The position numbers were made by a program, and so were the translations under genes. Shown in pieces: positions 1 to 7,105 of a DNA stretch of 64,000 bases (its first letter is position 1; every line of letters starts with the position of its first letter). The stretch is taken from the NCBI GenBank assembly GCA_021298815.1, contig JAJTHE010000018.1:1-64000 (forward strand). The letters run 5' to 3'. The notes below the pieces were generated by a model, which saw only the letters and a list, made by a program, of their open reading frames with translations, searched no databases and was not told the origin of the DNA. Source of the DNA: Betaproteobacteria bacterium. GTDB taxonomy: Bacteria > Pseudomonadota > Gammaproteobacteria > Burkholderiales > CAIKXV01.

Positions 1-73
1 CAAGGAACAGCTCGCGGCGCGTCTTCTTGCGTCTGCCTGCCTGCTCCGCATCGCTGAAACTCATCTGACTCAT
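1..73 (-). CDS. IS5-family transposase, N-terminal fragment cut by window edge
   Basis: Reading the minus strand from an ATG at 73 gives MSQMSFSDAEQAGRRKKTRR followed by ELFL, which matches the characteristic start of IS5-group DDE transposases (a short Met-Ser-rich leader followed by a K/R-rich TRRELFL stretch). Only about 24 residues are inside the window, so catalytic residues cannot be checked and it is unknown whether the gene is intact. A second in-frame ATG at 64 is an alternative start. The gene would cut-and-paste its own element by acting on the terminal repeat at 121-140. Confidence 0.8.
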   Translation of the reverse strand, partial: MSQMSFSDAEQAGRRKKTRRELFL

Positions 74-120
74 CGGTCCGCCCCATCGTCCGCTGATGTT
101 TCGATGAAATCACATTTCGG

Positions 121-140
121 ATGACTTGTTCAGACCTTCC
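121..140 (-). repeat. IS5-type terminal inverted repeat
   Basis: On the minus strand this reads GGAAGGTCTGAACAAGTCAT, the outer terminal repeat of the insertion sequence and the binding site for its transposase. The TGA inside it (130-132) now terminates the adjacent lipoprotein reading frame. Confidence 0.8.
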
Positions 141-951
141 TGGGGGAAAGTTTCCCACCATCACGTAGTAGATTCGAGAGCGCCTTTGTTAACTTCGCTC
201 GCTCCAGCGCTTGCTTCGCGGCCACGTTCACGTCGTACTGCTCAATGGCCTGCTCCGTCTGAAAAAGAGCGCCAGAGAGACTACATGCCGCGTGGTAGGT
301 TTCTATATCAGTCAAGGCAGCGCGCATCGAGTAGTCTGCCTTTCCTCTTGACATGCTGTCGGCGATCACCGACCAAAGGATCTCTCGTCGCTTGTCGATC
401 GCTCTGACCAACACAGCCGCTGTTCTATTGATGAAGTACGTCTGATTAATCTCGCTTCTTGTGCCGGTCGTGAATGCCGCTGAGCCCGCCAGAGAACGGG
501 CGGCTCCTAAACTCGTCGATACTGCTCCGGCTGTTCCGAAGGCGAGAGAGGCCGCTCCGAGAACGAAGTTGCTTCGCGCTTGCCTGCGCGCAAGATCAAG
601 CTTGAATTCGTCACACGATCTATTTGACGTTCGGCGCAGTGACTCAAGCACCGCTCTCCGCCGTAGCTTGTATTCATCTTCATCAAGGCCCTCAACCTGG
701 TTCAAGGCGTATTCGACATGCCGGACATCAAACGGCCGTTTATCTTCAGCAGTATTCTGGATTTCTCCACGTAGCAGGATCAGCAGGTTGTTGGATTCGA
801 CCTCTTCCTTGAATTCGAACCTTCTCGTGATCGGATCCGCCTCCCAGACCGCGATTGAGTCAACACCTCTTCTGAAGCTACCGCACCCAGCCAATAGAAT
901 CGCCACCAGGCCAAGGACGACGAGTCGACTGCCGCGATTCCAGATTCGCAT
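130..951 (-). CDS. Uncharacterised lipoprotein, C-terminus replaced by IS end
   Basis: A 273-residue protein of unknown function. I chose the ATG at 951 because TAGGAG lies five bases upstream and because it places a clean lipoprotein signal at the start: MRIWNRGSR, a hydrophobic stretch, then the lipobox LAGC at about residues 21-24. An in-frame start further upstream (1074) would bury the signal. The mature part is mostly polar and helical, with a glycine/alanine-rich segment around residue 150. The last four codons (R-K-V-stop) are partly or wholly inside the terminal repeat of the neighbouring IS5-family element, so the native C-terminus has been lost. Base composition is visibly less GC-rich than in the flanking genes, which suggests horizontal acquisition. 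I do not recognise the family. Confidence 0.6.
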   Translation of the reverse strand: MRIWNRGSRLVVLGLVAILLAGCGSFRRGVDSIAVWEADPITRRFEFKEEVESNNLLILLRGEIQNTAEDKRPFDVRHVEYALNQVEGLDEDEYKLRRRAVLESLRRTSNRSCDEFKLDLARRQARSNFVLGAASLAFGTAGAVSTSLGAARSLAGSAAFTTGTRSEINQTYFINRTAAVLVRAIDKRREILWSVIADSMSRGKADYSMRAALTDIETYHAACSLSGALFQTEQAIEQYDVNVAAKQALERAKLTKALSNLLRDGGKLSPRKV

Positions 952-1167
952 GTACGCTCCTACAGAACCCAATCCGATCCAGTCCCAAACGGTCGAGAGC
1001 ACCCAAGAGGATTCGTTCATTGCACCAATAGTGGCCGCGCTGTCGACTTGTCCACCTTCTCCTTGCATCGTCATGACGAAGCTTCTGGAGAAGGTAAGGG
1101 TCGGAACATCTTTAGCTGGAAGGTATCGTCCCCCGTGTCCGAGAGCATCGTCCCACCGGATGAATCC

Positions 1168-3393
1168 TCACATCCTCCCCCTCACCTGCACCCCCACCAC
1201 CCTCGCCCCCCCCGGCGCCCCCGCCGGCACCCCCGCCCCCGGCGCCAGCAGATGCGAGTTGAGCAGGTACCGCCGATCCATCACGTTGTTGACATACCCG
1301 GTCACCGACCACCGTCCCTGCTCGACACCCGCGGACAGGTTGAGCAGCACATGCCCGGACACCCGCAGCGGCGCCGCCGCGGGGTTCTGATAGACCGCGT
1401 TGAAGCCGTCCGAGGCGATCAGGTCCGCGCCCAGCCGTAGCGGGCCGTCGCGCCAGCGTGCGGTGGCGAACGCGTTCCACTCGGGCACGTTCGGAACCAC
1501 ACGTCCGTCCAGTCGTCCGGTGCCCGTCGGCAGCGGATAGTCGAGGTAGCGCGCGCGAACGTAGCCGGCGCCGGCGCTGAGGGCGAGGTTCCGCGTGGCG
1601 TTCCATCGGGCTTCCGCCTCGAAGCCGTCGAAGGCGGCCAGCGGCACGTTCAGGTGGTAGCCGTTGCTGGGACCGGTGAACAACAGTTCCTGGAAGTCCT
1701 CGGCCCGCGTCCGGTAGACGCTGGCGCGAAGCTCGCCGCCGGCCGGAAGCAGCTGGCGTCCGCCGGCCTCGATCGTGCGCGTGCGCGTGGACCGGTAGGT
1801 CGCCGGATCGGCCGGCAGCCTGTACAGGTTGATCGCCCCCGGCTGCCAGCCGGTCGCGACGTGCGCGTAGATGCTGCGCCTGGAGTCGAAGCGCCAGTCT
1901 GCCCCGACCCGGTAGAGCATCTGGCGGTCGTCCACCTGATGGCTCGATCCCGGGAAACCGAACGGGGGGGCGCCGGCGAAGAAGACCGCGGCCCGGTGCG
2001 ACTGTTCGTCGCGCAGGCCAGCCGTCAGCCCGAGCCGCCGATCGAGCAGGCGCACCGTGGCCTCGCCGAACACCGCATCGTTGCGGCCGTTGCCGTCGAC
2101 GTCGCTGCCGCGCGCGCGGGTGCCTGGCGGTGCAAGGCCGGGGATGCCTTCAGGCAGAAGCACGAAGTACATGATGCGCACCGTCTGCGTATACCGGGAC
2201 ACGCCGGCCCGCCAGGTGATCCGGTCGCTGCCGCCCTCGCGGCTCTGCGCGCGCAACTCGAGGTAGTCGTTGCCGGCCACATAGCCGCTGTCCAGCCCGA
2301 CCGGCACGCCGAACGGCGCCGGCGCCGCGAGCGGCGTCTGGTCGAGGTCGAAGATGTAGCGCTGGTCGAAGCGCCGGCGCGACGCGACGGCCACCCATTC
2401 GACCGTGTCGCTGAACAGCCGCAACCGCGCCGACTGCGACGACGTATCCGCCATCCGCGACCCCGGGGTGTCCTGCGCGACCTCATGCCGCCCGATCTGC
2501 ACGCCACTGGCGGCGATCGCCCGGTTGTACGCGACGCGGTCCACCGGCACCAGCACGCTGCCCGGCGCTTCGCTGAACCGCTGCTCGGTCAGCGTGAACA
2601 GCAGCTCGCTGCGCTCGGTCGGCAGCAGCATCACCTGCATGCGCGCGGCGTCGATCTCGCGCGCACCTCGTGAACCGTCGACGGCATTCCGGAACTGCGA
2701 TTCGCCGCGCTCGGTCAGCAGCGAGAAGCCCATCCGCACCCGCGGGTCGGACAGCGGCGTCGAGGCCGACAGTACGCTACGGGCACTGCGCGGCGTGAAA
2801 AGGTCTAGCGCCAGACTGGCGGTGCGCTCGGTGCCGGGCAGTTGCGACCGGATGTCCACCACGCCGGCATGGGCGATGCCGCCGAATCGGGTGGCCTGGC
2901 TGCCGCGCAGCACCTCTATGCGCTGCACGTCGAACAGCGACTGCGCATAGCCGAGGTAATCGTTGAACGGGACATCGTCGATGTAGACGCTCGCCACCGG
3001 GTCGAAGCTGCCCTGCGCCGCGCCGAAGCCGCGGATCACCAGGAAGCCGGGCGTGCCGGTGCCGATCGTGCTGCTGAAGCGCAGCGACGGCACGAACCCG
3101 TTGAGGTCTTCGAGCGTATTGATCCGCAGGCCGCGCGCGCGGGCAGCGTCGATGACGGTGGCCGAGGCCGTCGCGGGGTCGGCGATCGGTGCAGGCAGGT
3201 CGCTGCCGGGGCTGCCCGTGACCACGACCGGCGGCAGCGTGGCTGCCTCGGTGCGCGCGGGTTCGCTCGCCATCGCCGCGTTCGAACCGAACGCGAGCAG
3301 GACCAGGCTGGCAATGGTGCGGCGGCGGGCTAGCGGCGCGCGCTGCGACGAATCGGGATGGATGCGGCGGAACACGGATGGGTTACGTGGCAT
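1168..3393 (-). CDS. TonB-dependent outer-membrane receptor
   Basis: A 741-residue TonB-dependent receptor that would import a ligand such as a siderophore, cofactor or other large substrate through the outer membrane using TonB energy. The start at 3393 gives an N-terminal signal peptide (RRTIASLVLLAFGSNAAMAS). After it comes a TonB-box-like VVVTG, then a plug domain with the typical VYIDDVPF and VQRIEVLRGSQATRFGG signatures, then a long beta-barrel. The C-terminus ends in QVRGRM rather than the usual terminal aromatic residue, and is preceded by a Pro/Gly/Ala-rich loop encoded by runs of C around 1185-1245. No TonB/ExbBD, sigma/anti-sigma or transport genes adjoin it, so the substrate is unknown. 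It is divergent from the GNAT gene with 119 bases between them. Confidence 0.9.
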   Translation of the reverse strand: MPRNPSVFRRIHPDSSQRAPLARRRTIASLVLLAFGSNAAMASEPARTEAATLPPVVVTGSPGSDLPAPIADPATASATVIDAARARGLRINTLEDLNGFVPSLRFSSTIGTGTPGFLVIRGFGAAQGSFDPVASVYIDDVPFNDYLGYAQSLFDVQRIEVLRGSQATRFGGIAHAGVVDIRSQLPGTERTASLALDLFTPRSARSVLSASTPLSDPRVRMGFSLLTERGESQFRNAVDGSRGAREIDAARMQVMLLPTERSELLFTLTEQRFSEAPGSVLVPVDRVAYNRAIAASGVQIGRHEVAQDTPGSRMADTSSQSARLRLFSDTVEWVAVASRRRFDQRYIFDLDQTPLAAPAPFGVPVGLDSGYVAGNDYLELRAQSREGGSDRITWRAGVSRYTQTVRIMYFVLLPEGIPGLAPPGTRARGSDVDGNGRNDAVFGEATVRLLDRRLGLTAGLRDEQSHRAAVFFAGAPPFGFPGSSHQVDDRQMLYRVGADWRFDSRRSIYAHVATGWQPGAINLYRLPADPATYRSTRTRTIEAGGRQLLPAGGELRASVYRTRAEDFQELLFTGPSNGYHLNVPLAAFDGFEAEARWNATRNLALSAGAGYVRARYLDYPLPTGTGRLDGRVVPNVPEWNAFATARWRDGPLRLGADLIASDGFNAVYQNPAAAPLRVSGHVLLNLSAGVEQGRWSVTGYVNNVMDRRYLLNSHLLAPGAGVPAGAPGGARVVGVQVRGRM

Positions 3394-3512
3394 GCAGACT
3401 GACCTCGATGCAGGAACAATTCTCGGGACCGGGATGGCTATGGGCGAGATCGCTTCCATCGGAAGTCCGGATCAGCCATCCTCGGGACGCCGATGCAAAC
3501 AGGGCCGCGCAC

Positions 3513-4319
3513 ATGCCAACACCCTCCATGATTCCTTCCATCGCCTCGATCGACGCGACCATCGGCCGGGACGCGGCCGCGCACCTGGACCTGCTGTGGC
3601 GGAGCCTGATGACGGGTGAAGGCGCGATCGCCACCGAACGGTACTTCCGGCTTGTTACAGGTGAACCGCATCCGCTCGGCAACCTGGCGATCCTTCGCGA
3701 GGCCGGCGATCCGCACGTGGTGGACGAGGCGATCGCGCCGTTGCTCGGGCTTCCCGTGCCGGCCTTCGTCATCTCGCTTGCAGATCCGGACGACGCAATA
3801 GTCGAGCAGCTGACTACCAAGGGACTCTTGCAAATCCCTCCCCTGCCTGCGATGGCCATCGACCTGTCCTCGCTGGCTGCCACGCGGATTCCCGACGGGT
3901 GCGAGTTCTTCCGGGTCTCGTCCGAAGACGATGCTGCGGCATGGGGCGACGCACTGGCCGAAGGCTTTCCGATGCCGCGCGGGCTGGCGCGGCGTCTGTC
4001 GCCAGAGACCCAGGCCGTGGATGCCGCAGCCGATGCGCCGGTGCAGTTCTTCGGCATCCGCAGCAGCGGCAGCGTGGCGTCGATCGCGATGCTGTACCTG
4101 GCCAACGGGCTTGCCGGCATCTACAGCGTGGCGACGGTACCGGCTGCGCGCAAGCGCGGCCTTGCAGCGCACGTGACCGCGGAAGCATTGCGCGTGGCGC
4201 GCGGGCTGGGATACGGCGTGGGCGTGCTGCAGTCCTCGCCCGAGGCGCACGGCATCTATTCGGCGCTCGGCTTCCAGGAGGTGGGGTCGGCGGCGTTGTT
4301 CGTCCGCATGCCTGGCTGA
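3513..4319 (+). CDS. GNAT-family N-acetyltransferase
   Basis: A 268-residue protein of the GNAT superfamily, which transfers an acyl group from acyl-CoA to an amine. The conserved acyl-CoA-binding motif A is visible near the C-terminus as VPAARKRGLAAHVTAEALR (the Q/RxxGxA pyrophosphate loop after a beta-strand GIYSVATV). It is followed by a typical motif B, AHGIYSALGFQEV. The N-terminal half is weakly conserved and probably forms a second, degenerate GNAT-like lobe. I chose the ATG at 3513; an in-frame ATG at 3378 would add 45 residues without obvious domain content and would run into the TonB-receptor promoter region. Substrate unknown. Confidence 0.85.
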   Translation: MPTPSMIPSIASIDATIGRDAAAHLDLLWRSLMTGEGAIATERYFRLVTGEPHPLGNLAILREAGDPHVVDEAIAPLLGLPVPAFVISLADPDDAIVEQLTTKGLLQIPPLPAMAIDLSSLAATRIPDGCEFFRVSSEDDAAAWGDALAEGFPMPRGLARRLSPETQAVDAAADAPVQFFGIRSSGSVASIAMLYLANGLAGIYSVATVPAARKRGLAAHVTAEALRVARGLGYGVGVLQSSPEAHGIYSALGFQEVGSAALFVRMPG

Positions 4320-4356
4320 TCCGGCGCAGCGCGCTGCAACAGCGATCGGCAACGCC

Positions 4357-5493
4357 TTACCTCGGCAGCGACCGGATGGCCAGCACCAGCGAAGCCCGTG
4401 ACTTCGTGTGGGTCTTCGCATAGACGCTGGCAAGCTGGGACTTCAGGGTGGTCACCGCTACATTGAGGCGCTGCGCGATCTCGGCGTTCGGCCCGCCCTC
4501 CATGACGGCGGCGCACACCCTCGCTTCCGCGCGCGTCAGCCCGAACGACTTCTGCAGCAGTTCGGTGCTCGGGGCACGCGCCGGATCGGTGATCTTCACC
4601 AGCGCGCCGCGCCGCGAGAACCAGCTCGAGCCGTTGGCGGCACGCATCAGTGGCGCGACGGACACCTGCAGCGGTGCACGCACGCCGCGCGGGACGCTGA
4701 TCGTTGGCGCCGATCGTGGCAGGCTCGACACGACCCCGTTCGCAAGGTCCGTCGCTTCGCGCAGGGCCAGCGCGAACTTCCGCTGCGCCGAGGGATCGAG
4801 CAATGAAACACGGCTGCGGGAGAACCGGAACACGCTGCCCTGCGCCAGCAGGTTGTCGAATGCCCCGTTGGTCAGCAGCACGAGGCCGTCGGCATCCACG
4901 CTAGCGACCGGTTCGTCGTAGGCGTCCAGCACGCTGCGGCCGATGTCGACCGCAGCCGCGAAGCTCGTCATGCGCCTGGCGAGGCGGATCGCGCGGTCGG
5001 CATGCGGCAGCACCCGCGCAATCGTCGCCCGCGTCTCCAGCGGCATGGCGCCAGCGTCCACCGTGCGCAGCAGGCCGAGGGCGCCCATCCGGCTGCCCTC
5101 GACCGCCACCTTCGCCATCACGGACTCCGTCACTCCGCGAGGGACGAAGTACTCCCTGTAGACGGCGCTCGCGTTCCTGAAGGCAGCATCGAACGCTTCG
5201 TTGTCGGACACCCAGGTGTTCGCCAGGGTGGACGGGGCGAGCATCAGTGACGATCTCGGATCGACGGCGGCATAACGACTGAAGTAGAGTTCGTTTGCCT
5301 CGTCGTCGATGTTGTGGAAGACCGAGCGCCAGAGGATGCCGTGGAGAAAATCCGCATCCGTCAGGCTGGCGTGCGCGGCACCGCCCAGCGCGGCCAACTG
5401 TTCGAGTCCGCTTTCCCAGAGCGTCGGGTCGAGGACCGCTTCGTAGAGTGTCGAGATGCAGCGGTCTACTTCAGCGTCGGATGGGACAGGCAT
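4357..5493 (-). CDS. LuxR-type helix-turn-helix transcriptional regulator
   Basis: A 378-residue regulator. The last 65 residues form a LuxR/NarL-type DNA-binding domain (FGLTRAEARVCAAVMEGG, then NAEIAQRLNVAVTTLKSQL, then KTHTKSRASLV). The N-terminal about 300 residues show no receiver aspartate signature and no obvious autoinducer-binding motif, so it is probably a ligand- or protein-sensing domain of unknown kind. It converges with the GNAT gene (38-base gap). About 220 bases separate its start from the end of the AAA ATPase gene upstream. Targets cannot be inferred. Confidence 0.85.
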   Translation of the reverse strand: MPVPSDAEVDRCISTLYEAVLDPTLWESGLEQLAALGGAAHASLTDADFLHGILWRSVFHNIDDEANELYFSRYAAVDPRSSLMLAPSTLANTWVSDNEAFDAAFRNASAVYREYFVPRGVTESVMAKVAVEGSRMGALGLLRTVDAGAMPLETRATIARVLPHADRAIRLARRMTSFAAAVDIGRSVLDAYDEPVASVDADGLVLLTNGAFDNLLAQGSVFRFSRSRVSLLDPSAQRKFALALREATDLANGVVSSLPRSAPTISVPRGVRAPLQVSVAPLMRAANGSSWFSRRGALVKITDPARAPSTELLQKSFGLTRAEARVCAAVMEGGPNAEIAQRLNVAVTTLKSQLASVYAKTHTKSRASLVLAIRSLPR

Positions 5494-5712
5494 CGCGGTT
5501 CTCGAGCAGTGGAGCGAGCTACACGTTCGAAATCATAACGTCCGCCGGGATGATGTTTATCCACCTGAAGGATGAAACGGGACCGTCTATAGTCTGCGGC
5601 CGGACACTTCTGCAGCCGTTTCTCGCCCGGTCGGACGAGTCACCGACCTTTCCGCAGGCTGCGAGGCGACGCCGCTACCGCCACCTTGATCCGCGCCCAT
5701 CCCCCCTGTCGC

Positions 5713-6933
5713 TCACGCCCACAGGCACGAGATCGGCACAGCCGCAAGCCGGTCACCGAACGACACGCGATCCGCACCGTCATAGAGGATGACGCCGAAC
5801 GCGAACCGTTCCCCGCAGGCCTCCACCAGCGCGCGCAGCCCTGCGAAGTCTGCGGCCCTCACCGTCGCACTCGCCTTGACCTCGATGCCGGCAATGGTGC
5901 CGTCGTCCCGCTCGAGCACGATGTCCACCTCGCGCGCGTCGCGATCGCGGAAGTGGTGCGGCGTGAGGTGCTGCTCCGAGGCGGCCATCAGCTTCAGCAC
6001 CTCCGAGAACACGAAGCTCTCGAGGAGCGAGCCGAACATGCCGCGATCGCCGCTGACCCGGGCGAAGGTGAGCCCGCGCGCCGTCGCCAACAGGCCCGAG
6101 TCGAGGAAGTGCAGCTTCGGTGTCCTGACCATGCGCTTGAGCGCGTTGCTGAACCAGGGCTGGACTGTCGCGACCAGGAACACCTGTTCCAGCAGGCCGA
6201 CGTAGCGCTGCCCGGTGCGCTGGTTCACGCCGATGCTGCCTGCAAGCCGGGAGTAGTTCACCAATTGCCCGGAATGCTCGGCCATCAGGCGCACGAGCTT
6301 CGGCAGTTCGGACAGCCGCTCCACCGCGGCGATGTCCCGCAGGTCGCGGCTCAGGATCGAGGCAAGATAGGCGCGCGCCCAGTCCTGCCTGCGCCGTTCC
6401 GTATCCCGAGCGAGGGCTTCCGGAAAGCCGCCACGCAGCACGAGTTCGACCAGGTCGTCGCCGACGACGGCGTCCTTCCGGCCCTGCAGCGTCCCGTCGA
6501 ACAGCCTTCCGAGGAAGCTGGGAGCCTGCCCCCCGATCTCCGTCTGCGCCAGGGGAAGCATGCCGATGGTCTCGATCCGGCCCGCAAGGCTGTCGGCGAC
6601 GCGAGGCAGCGTCATCACGTTGGCCGAGCCAGTGAGCAGGAAGCGGCCCGGACGAGTGTCCTCGTCGACCGACTTCTTGATGGCCAGCAGGAGTTCCGGC
6701 GCCCGCTGGATCTCGTCAATGATCGTCCGGTCGAGCCCCCTGACGAAACCGGACGGATCGGATCGGGCGGCTTCCAGGACGGTATGGTCGTCGAGGGTGA
6801 TGTAGGAACGTCCGACGTCTGCCAGTTTCCGCACGAGCGTGGTTTTTCCGGCCCGTCGCGGTCCGGTGACCAGGACGACCGGAGTGTCAGCCACAGCTTC
6901 CTCGACCCGGGGCTCGATCAGACGATCGTACAT
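5713..6933 (-). CDS. AAA ATPase with DUF4143 / nuclease-fold C-terminus
   Basis: A 406-residue protein of the widespread AAA_14 plus DUF4143 family. The Walker A motif GPRRAGKTTL is at about residues 24-33, Walker B is TIIDEIQRAPELL at about 70-82, and sensor-like LLTGSANV follows. The C-terminal half carries the DUF4143 region and ends with a PD-(D/E)XK-like pattern (REVDIVLERDDG then GIEVKA), suggesting a nuclease-like fold. Members are frequent, patchily distributed and poorly characterised; roles in DNA metabolism or defence have been proposed but not settled. The ATG at 6933 is well placed. Three short imperfect repeats (6954-7019) lie directly upstream and could be an operator. Confidence 0.9.
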   Translation of the reverse strand: MYDRLIEPRVEEAVADTPVVLVTGPRRAGKTTLVRKLADVGRSYITLDDHTVLEAARSDPSGFVRGLDRTIIDEIQRAPELLLAIKKSVDEDTRPGRFLLTGSANVMTLPRVADSLAGRIETIGMLPLAQTEIGGQAPSFLGRLFDGTLQGRKDAVVGDDLVELVLRGGFPEALARDTERRRQDWARAYLASILSRDLRDIAAVERLSELPKLVRLMAEHSGQLVNYSRLAGSIGVNQRTGQRYVGLLEQVFLVATVQPWFSNALKRMVRTPKLHFLDSGLLATARGLTFARVSGDRGMFGSLLESFVFSEVLKLMAASEQHLTPHHFRDRDAREVDIVLERDDGTIAGIEVKASATVRAADFAGLRALVEACGERFAFGVILYDGADRVSFGDRLAAVPISCLWA

Positions 6934-6953
6934 GCCGCATCCTCTCCGCGAAC

Positions 6954-7019
6954 CGGCTGATTGGTAGTATCACCTTCGGCAGATTTGCAGTCAACGGCCG
7001 GCTGATTTGTAGTCACCGG
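6954..7019 (-). repeat. Three imperfect ~20-bp tandem repeats upstream of the AAA ATPase gene
   Basis: Three copies of the pattern CGG-C-(T/A)-GATT-(T/G)-G-(T/C)-AGT-(C/A) begin at 6954, 6977 and 6999, so the period is 22-23 bases, about two helical turns. The array is 20 to 86 bases upstream of the ATPase start. The spacing suggests repeated binding by a regulator on one face of the DNA, possibly the ATPase itself; that is inference. Confidence 0.6.
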
Positions 7020-7105
7020 GCCAGGATCCGGGAACGGCACTGGTTTCCGGTGGCCTCCGACGCCCGATTCGTGCGATGGTCACGCAACGCCCTTCGAGTC
7101 TGCCC

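Larger units (their letters stand above)
1..140 (-). mobile_element. IS5-family insertion sequence, one end only
   Basis: The window starts inside an insertion sequence of the IS5 family. Position 140 is its outer boundary: read on the minus strand the terminal repeat begins GGAAGGTCTGAACAAGTC, close to the IS5 terminal repeat as I remember it, and the transposase gene starts 67 bases inside it. The other end and the target duplication on that side lie outside the window. The element ends inside the 3' part of a lipoprotein gene and supplies that gene's last codons and stop codon. Family assignment is from the terminal repeat plus the transposase N-terminus; the exact IS name cannot be given. 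Confidence 0.85.
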
